Shown one piece after another: positions 1 through 8,704 of a stretch of DNA of 64,000 nucleotides. The stretch's first letter is position 1. The number at the start of each line of letters is the position of its first letter. Origin of the DNA: Sphingomonas sp. Leaf67 (GTDB lineage: Bacteria > Pseudomonadota > Alphaproteobacteria > Sphingomonadales > Sphingomonadaceae); NCBI RefSeq assembly GCF_001421965.1, contig NZ_LMLP01000012.1:186805-250804 (forward strand), in the 5' to 3' direction. Made by a program: the position numbers and the translations under genes. A model generated the notes under the pieces. That model was given only the letters and a program-made list of their open reading frames with translations, had not been told where the DNA came from and made no database searches.

Positions 1-1
1 G

Positions 2-1144
2 GCGGTGTTCAGCTGGTCCGAAGCGCCGATCGGCTGGATCGAGGGCGGACAGGGCTGGCTGGCCGATACCGCCATGGCGAACCTGCCCGGCGGTTTCCTG
101 CGCAGCCTGCTGGTCGAAGGGGTCATCAACGGCGTCGGATCGGTCGTGGTGTTCCTGCCGCAGATCCTGATCCTGTTCGTGTTCATCCTGCTGCTCGAAG
201 CATCGGGTTATATGGTCCGCGCCGCGTTCCTGATGGACCGGTTGATGAGCGGCGTCGGCCTGTCGGGTCGGGCCTTCATCCCGCTGCTGTCGTCGTTCGC
301 CTGCGCGATTCCCGGAATCATGGCGACGCGATCGATCGACGATCCCAAGGAGCGGCTGACCACGATCCTGATCGCACCGCTGATGACCTGTTCGGCGCGC
401 CTGCCGGTCTATGCCGTCGTCATCGGCGCGTTCATTCCGGCGCGACAGGTGCTGCCGGGCGTGGGGTTGCAGGGGTTGGTGCTGCTGGTGCTGTACCTGA
501 CCGGCATTTTCGGCGCGGTGATCGCCGCGTTCGTGCTGCGCCGGACCGCGACCAAGGGGGTGGGCGGCGGATTCCTGATGGAAATGCCGCGCTATCAGCT
601 GCCGTCGATCCGCGACATCGCGATCGGCCTGTGGCAGCGTGCCTATGTCTTCCTGCGTCGCGCCGGCACGATCATCCTGCAGGTGACGGTCGCGCTATGG
701 TTGCTGACCTCCTATCCGGTCGCGCCGGCGGGCGTGAAGCAGTCGGAATATTCGATCGCGGGCCGGATCGCATCGGGGCTGGAGGTCGTGTTGCGGCCGA
801 TCGGCTTCAATCACGAAATGTCGCTGGCGGTGATCCCGGCGATGGCGGCGCGCGAGGTCGCGGTGTCGGCGCTGCAGACCGTCTATGCGATCGACGCCGC
901 AGATGAGGAACAGGGCGCGCAGGAACTGGGCGGGCGACTGGCCGGGCGCTGGAGCCTCGCCACCGCGCTCGCCTTCCTTGCGTGGTTCGTGTTCGCGCCG
1001 CAATGCCTGTCGACGATCGCGGTGGCGCGGCGCGAGACCAATGGCTGGAAATGGCCGTTGGTGATGATCGTCTATCTGTTCGCACTGGCGTATATCGCGG
1101 CGGGTGCGACCTACTGGACCGCGGTCGCCTTCGGGCTGGGATAG
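2..1144 (+). CDS. feoB: Ferrous iron transporter FeoB, C-terminal part (5' partial)
   Basis: This is the membrane half of FeoB, the inner-membrane Fe(II) importer; the cytosolic N-terminal G domain lies outside the window. About 380 residues are visible and are mostly hydrophobic. They include the two Gate-type repeats and the conserved cysteine segments SSFACAIPGIMATR and LMTCSARLPVY that are typical of the FeoB pore. The frame is open to the first base, so the GTG at 5 is not the true start. The stop is TAG at 1142-1144. No feoA or Fur box can be judged because upstream DNA is absent. Confidence 0.93.
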   Translation, partial: AVFSWSEAPIGWIEGGQGWLADTAMANLPGGFLRSLLVEGVINGVGSVVVFLPQILILFVFILLLEASGYMVRAAFLMDRLMSGVGLSGRAFIPLLSSFACAIPGIMATRSIDDPKERLTTILIAPLMTCSARLPVYAVVIGAFIPARQVLPGVGLQGLVLLVLYLTGIFGAVIAAFVLRRTATKGVGGGFLMEMPRYQLPSIRDIAIGLWQRAYVFLRRAGTIILQVTVALWLLTSYPVAPAGVKQSEYSIAGRIASGLEVVLRPIGFNHEMSLAVIPAMAAREVAVSALQTVYAIDAADEEQGAQELGGRLAGRWSLATALAFLAWFVFAPQCLSTIAVARRETNGWKWPLVMIVYLFALAYIAAGATYWTAVAFGLG

Positions 1145-1159
1145 GCGCTGCGTCGCAGC

Positions 1160-1252
1160 GTCATGCCCGCGAAGGCGGAAGTACCTACACGCAACGACAG
1201 TGCCTCTATCAGGACCGTCAGCGGCAATGGGGTCCCGCCCTCGCAGGCAGGA
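1160..1252. repeat. Degenerate REPIN-like inverted repeat
   Basis: The spacer after feoB carries GTCATGCCCGCGAAGGCGG near 1160-1178 and an approximate reverse complement near 1226-1252. The arms are only about 70 percent alike, so this looks like a decayed copy of the 'GTCA-CCCGCG' type of element seen intact elsewhere in the window. Confidence 0.4.
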
Positions 1253-1267
1253 CGACCACGGCGAACC

Positions 1268-1444
1268 CTACTCCTCCAGCTTCACGCCATCGAGCAACGC
1301 CTTGCGCCGCGCGGTATCGGCTTCGTCGCGTGCCTTGTCGGCGACGGTCCGGCCGAATTTGGCGCGATTGGCATCGGCTTCCTGCGCCCGGTCCGCTTTG
1401 GCGCGGGCCTTGCGGAAACGGTTGAGGTTGATGACGTCGCCCAT
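1268..1444 (-). CDS. DUF4169 family small protein
   Basis: A 58-residue, highly charged protein starting MGDVINLNRFRKARAKAD, which is the signature of the DUF4169 family common in sphingomonads and other alphaproteobacteria. It has no signal peptide or membrane segment and is rich in Arg, Lys and Ala, likely a single helix. The ATG at 1444 is preceded by a strong AGGAGG ribosome site, which decides this start over the much longer upstream in-frame extension. Function is unknown. It is convergent with feoB and transcribed away from the GH114 gene. Confidence 0.8.
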   Translation of the reverse strand: MGDVINLNRFRKARAKADRAQEADANRAKFGRTVADKARDEADTARRKALLDGVKLEE

Positions 1445-1559
1445 GGCTGCTCCTCCTGCGATGAAATCTGCCGTGGCACCGCGCGAATGACCAGTCCGAA
1501 ACGCATTTGCGGCCATGGCCCGACCGGCGTAGCGGGCGTGGCGACGGATCGGGGGCATT

Positions 1560-2459
1560 ATGCGGTATCGGACGGGAACGGGCAGGACATGGGCGCTGGC
1601 GCTCGCGCTATCGACGACCGCCTGTGGCGGCGGCGGTGAGGCGGAGGGCGGCATCGTCGTCGCTCCCACCCCGACGCCTACACCCGCAGCTTCGCCAACC
1701 CCGACGCCTGCCCCGACCACGACCGCCAGTTTGTGGCGACCGACCGCTTCGACGACGTGGCAGTGGCAGTTGAGCGGGACGATCGACACCCGCTACGTCG
1801 TCGACGTCTATGACATCGACCTGTTCGACGCCCCGACCGCGACCATCGCCTCGCTTCACGCCGCCGGGCGGCGGGTGATCTGTTATTTCTCCGCCGGATC
1901 GTCCGAAAACTGGCGCAGCGACGATGGCGAATTCACTGCCGCCGATCGCGGCGCGACGCTTGACGGCTGGGCGGGGGAGCGCTGGCTGTCGGTCACCTCG
2001 ACCAATGTCCGCCGGGTGATGGCGCTCCGTCTCGATCTGGCGAAGGCGAAGGGCTGCGACGCGGTCGAGCCGGACAATGTCGACGGTTACGCCAATCGCA
2101 ACGGTCTGGGCATCACCGCCGACCAGCAGCTTGACTATAACCGGTTTCTCTCCGCCGAAGCGCACGGCCGCGGGCTGGCGGTCGGGTTGAAGAACGATCT
2201 CGATCAGGTGGCGGTGCTCGCTCCCGCGTTCGATTTTGCGGTCAACGAACAATGCCATGAATATGCCGAATGCGACCGGCTGACCCCGTTCCTGACCGCC
2301 GGCAAGCCGGTGTTCGTGGCGGAATATAAATCGGCTTATCGCACCAACAGCGGTGGTGCGCGCGATGCGTTGTGCGCAGCGTCGCGGGCGCAGGGGCTGC
2401 GCACGCTGGTGCTGCCGGTCGAGCTCGACAACCGCTTCCGCTTCAGCTGCGACGACTGA
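1560..2459 (+). CDS. GH114-type lipoprotein (putative endo-alpha-1,4-polygalactosaminidase)
   Basis: 299 residues. The N-terminus has a lipoprotein signal with lipobox STTAC at about residues 18-22, then a Pro/Thr linker ([15 protein letters not shown]), then a TIM-barrel domain with the GH114 hallmarks [26 protein letters not shown] and [11 protein letters not shown]114 enzymes cleave alpha-1,4-linked galactosamine polymers; the Asp in VEPDN and the Glu in VAEYK are the probable catalytic acids by analogy with fungal Ega3. The protein should be anchored in the outer membrane or periplasm. The ATG at 1560 follows a GGGGG purine run. Family call is firm; the real substrate is inference. Confidence 0.82.
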   Translation: MRYRTGTGRTWALALALSTTACGGGGEAEGGIVVAPTPTPTPAASPTPTPAPTTTASLWRPTASTTWQWQLSGTIDTRYVVDVYDIDLFDAPTATIASLHAAGRRVICYFSAGSSENWRSDDGEFTAADRGATLDGWAGERWLSVTSTNVRRVMALRLDLAKAKGCDAVEPDNVDGYANRNGLGITADQQLDYNRFLSAEAHGRGLAVGLKNDLDQVAVLAPAFDFAVNEQCHEYAECDRLTPFLTAGKPVFVAEYKSAYRTNSGGARDALCAASRAQGLRTLVLPVELDNRFRFSCDD

Positions 2460-2529
2460 CCTATCCACTGGCGTTGAGGACCGCAGTCGCATAACAGCGA
2501 CGATCAGGGTTCGAACGAGGAATTTTGCC

Positions 2530-3069
2530 ATGGCTGGCAGCGTGAACAAGGTAATTCTGGTGGGCAATCTGGGCCGCGACCCGGAGTCGCGCTCGTTCCA
2601 GAATGGCGGCAAGGTGGTGAACCTGCGCATCGCTACGTCGGAATCGTGGAAGGACCGCAATTCGGGTGAGAAGAAGGAAAAGACCGAGTGGCATTCGGTC
2701 GCGATCTTCAACGAAGGGCTCGCCAACGTCGCCGAACGGTTCCTGCGCAAGGGGTCGAAGGTCTATATCGAAGGCCAGCTGCAGACCCGGAAGTGGCAGG
2801 ACCAGAACGGGCAGGACAAGTACAGCACCGAAATCGTGTTGCAGGGCTTCAATAGCGTACTGACGATGCTCGACGGTCCCGGCGGCGCGCAGGGCGGCGG
2901 CGGTGGTCGCAGCGGTGGCGGCGACTTCGGCGGCGGGGACGATTTCGGCGGCGGTCAGGGCGGCGGCTCGGGCGGATCGCGCGGCGGCGGCTTCAATTCG
3001 GGCGGCAACAAGGGCGGTAATTTCGGCGGCGGCTTCGGCGACGATCTCGACGACGACGTGCCGTTCTGA
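2530..3069 (+). CDS. ssb: Single-stranded DNA-binding protein
   Basis: 179 residues. Residues 1-115 form the OB fold ([19 protein letters not shown], later [22 protein letters not shown]). A Gly-rich disordered linker follows, and the acidic tip DDDVPF is the partner-binding tail of bacterial SSB. It binds ssDNA in replication, repair and recombination. The frame is open further upstream, but the ATG at 2530 with GAGG eight bases before it gives the canonical N-terminus. It stands alone here, convergent with the GH30 gene. Confidence 0.97.
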   Translation: MAGSVNKVILVGNLGRDPESRSFQNGGKVVNLRIATSESWKDRNSGEKKEKTEWHSVAIFNEGLANVAERFLRKGSKVYIEGQLQTRKWQDQNGQDKYSTEIVLQGFNSVLTMLDGPGGAQGGGGGRSGGGDFGGGDDFGGGQGGGSGGSRGGGFNSGGNKGGNFGGGFGDDLDDDVPF

Positions 3070-3088
3070 TCGTCGCCGACGCCGGCAA

Positions 3089-4582
3089 TCACCGGCGAAG
3101 GACGAAGGTCGTGATCGATCGGGGCTGCGCGACCATCGTGCGCCCCGCGACCGGCGCGGCATCGTGGGTCGCGTCGGTCACCACGGTGTCGGCCAAGCGA
3201 TAGCCGATACCGGTCAGCGACAGGTCGCGGCGGACCGGCCCCGCATTCACATGCACCACGACCAGCGTTGCACCATCGGGTGACAGCGCGGCGATGCTGT
3301 CGATGTCGTCGATCGGGACCAGCCGGTATCCGGGCCGGACATAGCGGCTGAAATTGGCCATCGCCCAATATTTGCGGGTGATGTGGATCGACTGCGGACC
3401 CGGTGCGGGCGCGGTCAGGTCCATCTTGATGAGCCCCCAATTCGATCCGGGCTTGCCGTTGCGCCCGCTCAGCGTCTCGACCGCCTGCCAGAATACCCAG
3501 GCGGCGGGTTCCAGCCGCCGGAAATCGCCGACCAGATGCTCGGCAAAGGCCAGCGGCGTCGTCATGCTCTCGAAGCTTTCGACGTCCTTGTCGGCGCTCA
3601 TGTCGTGCTCGCTCATCCACAGGCGGATATCGGCGGCACGCGCGATGTCGCGGACGGCGGTCTGGTGGAGATTGCCATAGCTGTGGACGTTCAACTGGCC
3701 GACCCGGGCGCGCGTTGACGCCGTCCAGCCGGCCCAATCCTGAACGAACAGGGTCGAATTGGTTTCGTCGGGGGCGGCAATCACCGTCTTCAGCCCGCGT
3801 GCCTTCAGCGCGGCGTCGGCGGCATCGATCATCATGCCCTGCCGCGCCGGGCTCCAATGCGCGCCTTCCTGCGTATTGGCCGCGAACCAGTAATCGGTGT
3901 TCGGTTCGTTCACCGGCGACAGCGTGCGAAAGGTGATGCGGTGGCGGCGTTGCAGTTCGTCGACCACCCGCGCCAGATAGGTCGCGAACTCCGGTTCGGC
4001 CCCGGGCCGCAAATTGTCGTCGGTGCCCTTGGTCGCGCCCGATACGCGCCCGCTGACCGTCATGAACCATGGCGGCGAGTTGGAGAAGGCTTCGAAGATC
4101 GGCTGGCGGACGCGGTCGCGGATCGCGTCCAGCCACCAGCGCTGACGGGCATCGGCCGACCAGTCCCACATCGCCGGATCGTCGGCCCGCCACCAGTCGC
4201 TGCCGGTCGCGCCCGCAGGCTTCCGCCAGAACCCCGGCACCGCCGCACCGGTCCGCAGATAAGGCGGCGTATCGGCGGCATTACCCCCGCCGATATTGTA
4301 GCGCGCGATCGTCCAGCCGAGTCCGTCGCGTCCGTAGAACAGGTCGGCCAGCCGTTCGCGAGTTTCCGCCGGATAGCCGCCGGTCACGTTCGCGAACCAC
4401 GCAAGCGCCGTGCCCCAGCCTTCGAAGGTCGTGCCGGGCCGATCGGTCGCGACGCGCAGCGTGATCGCCACTTTTGCCGGTTCCGCCGGCGGTGGTGGTG
4501 CCGGTTGCGCCATGGCGGGCGTCACCGGCGCGCCCCAGAGCAACGCCGCCACCATGCCCATCATCCATCGCTGTTCTGCCAT
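3089..4582 (-). CDS. Secreted glycoside hydrolase family 30 enzyme
   Basis: 497 residues from the ATG at 4582, which has GGAGGGG upstream; a longer in-frame start lacks such a site. Residues 1-26 are a signal peptide ending in AMAQ. The (beta/alpha)8 barrel contains the GH30 acid/base in SPVNEPN (Glu226) and the nucleophile in WMSEHD (Glu325), and a C-terminal beta domain ends in STTFVLRR. The opening FEGWGTALAWFANVTGG resembles GH30 endo-beta-1,6-galactanase-like members rather than glucosylceramidases. It is divergent from the GH43 gene and shares its control region. Substrate (beta-1,6-galactan side chains of arabinogalactan?) is inference. Confidence 0.85.
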   Translation of the reverse strand: MAEQRWMMGMVAALLWGAPVTPAMAQPAPPPPAEPAKVAITLRVATDRPGTTFEGWGTALAWFANVTGGYPAETRERLADLFYGRDGLGWTIARYNIGGGNAADTPPYLRTGAAVPGFWRKPAGATGSDWWRADDPAMWDWSADARQRWWLDAIRDRVRQPIFEAFSNSPPWFMTVSGRVSGATKGTDDNLRPGAEPEFATYLARVVDELQRRHRITFRTLSPVNEPNTDYWFAANTQEGAHWSPARQGMMIDAADAALKARGLKTVIAAPDETNSTLFVQDWAGWTASTRARVGQLNVHSYGNLHQTAVRDIARAADIRLWMSEHDMSADKDVESFESMTTPLAFAEHLVGDFRRLEPAAWVFWQAVETLSGRNGKPGSNWGLIKMDLTAPAPGPQSIHITRKYWAMANFSRYVRPGYRLVPIDDIDSIAALSPDGATLVVVHVNAGPVRRDLSLTGIGYRLADTVVTDATHDAAPVAGRTMVAQPRSITTFVLRR

Positions 4583-4688
4583 TGTCGTCCCCTCCTCGTC
4601 ATGCAGTAGGCTTATTGAAGGATCGCAACCCGCCGGCTCATCGACTGGCAATGCACTTCGGCGATTGCATCATCGTGCCGATCGTATA

Positions 4689-4699
4689 TTGTCAGACAA
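4689..4699. promoter_or_regulatory. Candidate FadR-type GntR operator
   Basis: The 11-base inverted repeat TTGTCAGACAA fits the TNGTNNNACNA consensus known for FadR-subfamily GntR regulators. It sits in the 141-base divergent spacer between the GH30 gene and the GH43 gene, 24 bases before the GH43 start. No GntR gene is in the window, so the regulator is unidentified. Confidence 0.55.
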
Positions 4700-4723
4700 A
4701 ACTATTCTAGTGGGGAAAGCCGC

Positions 4724-6082
4724 GTGAATTTTGGCGGAACGCTGGCCGGAGTCGGCATGGTGGCACTGGCGATGCCGGCAATGGCACAGGCACCGCGCTG
4801 GGACAGTCCCGGTGCGGCCAATCCGCTGCTGCCGGGCTATTTCGCCGATCCGTCGATCGTCCGCGACGGCGCTCGCTGGTATATCTTTGCCACCATCGAC
4901 CCATGGGGCGACGACCGGCTGGGGCTATGGACGTCGGATAATGGTCGCGACTGGCGCTTCTCCACGCCCAACTGGCCGACCAAGGCGGCGGCGACCAGCC
5001 CAAGCTCGGGCGATTCGAAGGTCTGGGCACCATCGGTGGTAAAGGCCGCCAATGGCCGCTGGTACATGTATGTCTCGGTCGGCAGTGAGGTGTGGGTCGG
5101 CAGCGCTGCCTCCCCCGCCGGGCCATGGGCCGACGCCAATGGCGGCAAGCCGCTGATCGCGAAGGCGTTCGCGCCCGATTATCACATGATCGATGCCGAG
5201 GCGTTCATCGACGATGACGGACAGGCGTATCTGTATTGGGGATCGGGCTGGAACTGGACCAACGGGCATTGCTTCGTCGTGAAGCTCAAGCCCGACATGG
5301 TGACGTTCGACGGCACCCCGCGCGACGTCACCCCGCCCAATTATTTCGAAGGGCCGTTCATGGTCCGGCAGGGGCGACACTATCTGCTGACCTATAGCGA
5401 CGGCAAGACGACGACGGATACCTACAAGGTGCGCTACGCGATCGGCGACACGCCGTTCGGGCCGTTCCGCGAGGGGCCGAACAGTCCGATCCTGTCGACC
5501 GACGCCGAGCGATCGGTCATCAGCCCCGGCCATCACGCGGTGTTCCGTTCGGGCGGCCAACCCTATATCCTGTATCACCGGCAGGGCCTGCCGTTTCCGC
5601 CGCCGGGCGACGCGGTGCTGCGGCAGGTCGCGGTCGATCCGCTGACGATCCGCGCCGACGGCAGCATCGCGAAGGTGGTGCCGGACCATGGCGGCGTGGT
5701 GAACGGCTTCACCGCGCATCGCGACACCGGCTTGCGCTGGCAGGCAAGCGGGCAGGGCAGCGACGCGCTGCACGGACCGGCGCGGGCGGCAGACGACAAT
5801 TATGCGACGTGGTGGACCCCGGCGCCAGAGGCAGCGCCGCTGTTGACCGCCGATCTGGGCGCGGTGCGACCGGTGAAGGGCAGTGCGTTGCGAATGCGCT
5901 TTCCGACGCATCGCTACGCGCTGTCGATCGAAGGATCGCGCGACGGACGCGTCTGGCAACGGTTGGCGACGGCCGAACAGGCGACTGGATCGCCGATCGA
6001 ACTCACGCACCCCGCCCGCGTCCGCTATCTGCGGTTGCAGGTTCCGGCAGATGCCGGCGTGTGGGAGTGGACGTTGCGGTAG
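4724..6082 (+). CDS. Secreted GH43 glycosidase with C-terminal discoidin-type module
   Basis: 452 residues starting at GTG 4724. Signal peptide 1-22 ends AMAQ. The five-bladed GH43 propeller shows the catalytic triad: Asp42 in FADPSIV, Asp157 in MIDAEAF and Glu209 in YFEGPFM. Roughly residues 325-452 resemble an F5/8-type carbohydrate-binding module (DDNYATWWTP, RYLRLQVPADAGVWEW). Family members are arabinofuranosidases, xylosidases or exo-beta-1,3-galactanases acting outside the cytoplasm. Together with GH30 and the esterase it points to side-chain removal from a plant polysaccharide. Exact specificity cannot be read from sequence. Confidence 0.87.
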   Translation: MNFGGTLAGVGMVALAMPAMAQAPRWDSPGAANPLLPGYFADPSIVRDGARWYIFATIDPWGDDRLGLWTSDNGRDWRFSTPNWPTKAAATSPSSGDSKVWAPSVVKAANGRWYMYVSVGSEVWVGSAASPAGPWADANGGKPLIAKAFAPDYHMIDAEAFIDDDGQAYLYWGSGWNWTNGHCFVVKLKPDMVTFDGTPRDVTPPNYFEGPFMVRQGRHYLLTYSDGKTTTDTYKVRYAIGDTPFGPFREGPNSPILSTDAERSVISPGHHAVFRSGGQPYILYHRQGLPFPPPGDAVLRQVAVDPLTIRADGSIAKVVPDHGGVVNGFTAHRDTGLRWQASGQGSDALHGPARAADDNYATWWTPAPEAAPLLTADLGAVRPVKGSALRMRFPTHRYALSIEGSRDGRVWQRLATAEQATGSPIELTHPARVRYLRLQVPADAGVWEWTLR

Positions 6083-6133
6083 CACGGGGTTCGATCCTCG
6101 ACGGGTTCCGTCGCAGGGACGACCACCGCTTTG

Positions 6134-6144
6134 CGGTCTGACAA
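6134..6144. promoter_or_regulatory. Second candidate GntR operator, upstream of the esterase
   Basis: CGGTCTGACAA repeats nine contiguous bases (GTCTGACAA) of the opposite strand of the 4689-4699 site and differs only in the first two positions. It lies 68 bases before the esterase ATG. The shared core suggests common control of the GH43/GH30 pair and the esterase. Confidence 0.42.
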
Positions 6145-6211
6145 CCCAGATTCCCGTTGCGTGAACGCTCACTTTCCCCAACCATGGCGTCAACGAACAG
6201 GGGAGGGGTCG

Positions 6212-7423
6212 ATGAAGGCACGGATATCGCTCGCAATATTGGCATCGGGGCTATGGCCGGCAATCGCATCGGCGCAAACGCCGGCCTCGGCGGCACCGGT
6301 CGCCAACTGCCTGCCCAAAAGCTGGCTCGACCTGCAGGCCCCGTATAGATCGGTCGAGGTCCTGCCCGACGGCCGCGTCACCTTCCGCCTGTGCGCGCCA
6401 TTGGCACGCGATGCGAAGGTCATCAGCCCCGATCTGGGCGACCTGATCCCCGGCGGGGCGACCGACGGCGTCGTCAACGGCCTGCCGCTGACCCGCGACT
6501 CGGCCGGGCTGTGGACCGGCACGACCAGCCGCCCGGTGCCTGCTTCGCCCTATCGCTTCAACTTTCAGGTCGATGGCGCGCCGGTACCCGATCCGCGCGG
6601 AACGACGTGGTCCGAACAGGTGACCGGACTGACCGGCGTGTTCGACGTGCCGGGCGCGGCGGCCGCGTTTCAGGAATATCGCAAGGAGGTGCCGCATGGC
6701 GCCGTCAGCACGGTCGAATATTGGTCGAACGGCCTCGGGGTGAAGCGGCGCGCGCATGTCTATACGCCGCCGGGCTATACCGGCGATGCCCGGCGGTATC
6801 CGGTACTGTATCTGGTCCATGGTGCCGGCGACAGCGACGACAGCTGGACCAGCATCGGTCATGCCCATTACATCCTTGATAATCTGATCGCCGCCGGACA
6901 GGCGGTGCCGATGATCGTGGTGATGCCCGCCGGGCACACGCCGATGCGGCCGAACCAGAACCTGCTGGTCAACACCGATTTCGGCGGCGACCTGACCAAC
7001 GACCTGATCCCGTTGATCGATCGCAGCTATCGCACCGTCGCGAAGCCCGAAATGCGGGCGATGGCCGGGCTGTCGATGGGCGGCGCGCACACGCTCAACT
7101 TTGGCCTGCCGCGGTCCGACCTGTTCCGCTACGCCGGCATCTTCTCGATGGGACTGGGCGTACAGGACCCGGCGAAGGAAATCGCCGATTACGAAACCCG
7201 CAATGCCGATGGGTTGCGCCGTTCGGCGAAAGACATGAAGCTCGTCTGGTACGGCATGGGCAAGACCGATTTCCTGTACGGTACGGTCGCGCCGACGCGG
7301 GCGATGCTCGACAAATACGGCATCCGCTACACCTATGTCGAAAGCGAGGGCGGCCATGTCTGGGGTAACTGGCGCAGCTATCTAAACCAGTTCGCACCGA
7401 AGCTGTTTCGACCGGGTCGCTGA
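6212..7423 (+). CDS. Secreted CE1-type esterase with N-terminal E-set domain
   Basis: 403 residues from the ATG at 6212, preceded by GGGGAGGGG. Signal peptide 1-22 (AIASAQ). Residues about 45-135 form an immunoglobulin-like E-set domain (VTFRLCAPLARDAKV), and 160-400 an esterase-D alpha/beta hydrolase with the nucleophile Ser288 in AGLSMGG and His382 in EGGHVWGNW. This arrangement is that of XynZ-like feruloyl or acetyl esterases that deacylate plant polysaccharides. It follows the GH43 gene by 129 bases on the same strand. The acyl group removed is not determinable here. Confidence 0.83.
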   Translation: MKARISLAILASGLWPAIASAQTPASAAPVANCLPKSWLDLQAPYRSVEVLPDGRVTFRLCAPLARDAKVISPDLGDLIPGGATDGVVNGLPLTRDSAGLWTGTTSRPVPASPYRFNFQVDGAPVPDPRGTTWSEQVTGLTGVFDVPGAAAAFQEYRKEVPHGAVSTVEYWSNGLGVKRRAHVYTPPGYTGDARRYPVLYLVHGAGDSDDSWTSIGHAHYILDNLIAAGQAVPMIVVMPAGHTPMRPNQNLLVNTDFGGDLTNDLIPLIDRSYRTVAKPEMRAMAGLSMGGAHTLNFGLPRSDLFRYAGIFSMGLGVQDPAKEIADYETRNADGLRRSAKDMKLVWYGMGKTDFLYGTVAPTRAMLDKYGIRYTYVESEGGHVWGNWRSYLNQFAPKLFRPGR

Positions 7424-7492
7424 CGCAAATCTACCTGCGGCGCGGTAGTTCTGCACGATATGGCGAACCCGGTGGCGGGGGTAGGATGGGCC

Positions 7493-7681
7493 ATGCCCGA
7501 CCAGCCCCCGCCCGAACCGTCCGCCGTCCGCGAACCCGAGGATCGCGACTATCTGCTCAAGCGTGCCGATCAGCATCGGCGGCAGGGCGAACAATGTGCC
7601 GACGCCAGCCGCTCGCTCCATGCCCGGTTCCAGCGCCTGTATGAGGAGCGCGCGGCGGCGCTTCCTCCCGAAAGCGACTGA
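7493..7681 (+). CDS. Small hypothetical protein
   Basis: 62 residues from ATG 7493, with GGATGGG just upstream; an in-frame ATG at 7460 would add 11 residues but has no clear ribosome site. The protein is polar and helical (DYLLKRADQHRRQGEQCADASRS) with one cysteine and no signal. It resembles short uncharacterised sphingomonad proteins but I cannot name a family. Coding use (G/C third positions) matches its neighbours. Confidence 0.55.
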   Translation: MPDQPPPEPSAVREPEDRDYLLKRADQHRRQGEQCADASRSLHARFQRLYEERAAALPPESD

Positions 7682-7794
7682 CACCCTTGCCAGCGCCGCA
7701 TCCAACGACTTAGGATCGCACCCATAAAAAGGTCGCGTATCGGCGAGCGACCGGTGGGTGAGGCAGCGACGATGCGTCGAGCGCGACAGGAACG

Positions 7795-8694
7795 GTGGTG
7801 ACCGCAGGCGACGTCCATCGTCCGCCGTTCGTCGATGCCCATTTCCACCTGTGGGACCATGGCGTGTTGCGCTATCCGTGGCTGGCCGATCCGGCGCAGG
7901 CGGCGATCGCACCCGATTACCGGATCGACGATTACCGGCGGGAGACGGCGGCATGGAATCCGGTCGGGGCGGTGCATGTCGATGCCGGCGCCCATCCCGA
8001 TCAGGGGCGGGCGGAGACGGACTGGCTGACCGAGGTCGCGACAGCCGACGGCCTGCCCGGCGCGATCGTCGCCCGGGTTGCGCTCGACCGGGCGGATGTC
8101 GAGGACGAACTGGCGTGGCAGGCGGCGCAACCGGGCGTGCGCGGCATCCGCCACCTCATCAACTGGCATCCGCGCGATGCCGCGCGACGTGCCTATGACC
8201 ATGATCTGACGCGCGATCCGGCATGGGCACGCGGGTTCGCGCTGCTCGGCAGCTATGGCCTCAGCTTCGATTTTCATGGCTTTCCGCCGCAACTGGCGGG
8301 ACTGGCCGAACTGGCGCGTGCCCATCCCGACGTGCCGGTGGTGCTCAATCACCTCGCGCTGCCGATTTTGGCCGACGGGCTGGACGAATGGCGGCGTGGA
8401 TTGATCGCCTTTGCCGAACTGCCCCATGCCGCGATCAAGCTGTCGGGGGCAGGGTTCATCGACCCGGCGCTCGACCCGGCGGTACTGGCACCGATCGTGG
8501 GCGAGGTGATCGACCGGTTCGGTGCTGAACGGGTGATGATCGCGACCAATTTCCCGACCGACCGGCTGGCGGCGGGGCTGGATGCGACGCTGTCGACCTA
8601 TGCCGCGCTGTTGTCGGGCCTGTCCGACGACGAACGGCGGGCGGTGTGGGGGCGGAGCGCCGATCGCTTCTATCGGCTGGGCTTGGATCTGTAG
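7795..8694 (+). CDS. Amidohydrolase 2 family lactonase (likely L-fucono-/rhamnono-lactonase type)
   Basis: 299 residues, cytoplasmic, no signal. The start motif FVDAHFHLWD, the segments GIRHLINWHP, FDFHGFPPQL and NHLALP, and ATNFPTD near the C-terminus match the COG3618 TIM-barrel hydrolases that open sugar lactones. GTG at 7795 or 7798 is the start; AGGA is close upstream. Ten bases after its stop begins the GH29 fucosidase, followed by an overlapping dehydrogenase, so the operon reads as release and oxidation of L-fucose through L-fuconolactone. The assignment to fucose is from context. Confidence 0.78.
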   Translation: MVTAGDVHRPPFVDAHFHLWDHGVLRYPWLADPAQAAIAPDYRIDDYRRETAAWNPVGAVHVDAGAHPDQGRAETDWLTEVATADGLPGAIVARVALDRADVEDELAWQAAQPGVRGIRHLINWHPRDAARRAYDHDLTRDPAWARGFALLGSYGLSFDFHGFPPQLAGLAELARAHPDVPVVLNHLALPILADGLDEWRRGLIAFAELPHAAIKLSGAGFIDPALDPAVLAPIVGEVIDRFGAERVMIATNFPTDRLAAGLDATLSTYAALLSGLSDDERRAVWGRSADRFYRLGLDL

Positions 8695-8704
8695 GAGGGT
8701 TGGT

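Noticed and set aside
2500-2530. LexA box (GTTC-N7-GTTC) before ssb
   Set aside because: Only one GTTC half is present; the second half does not match.
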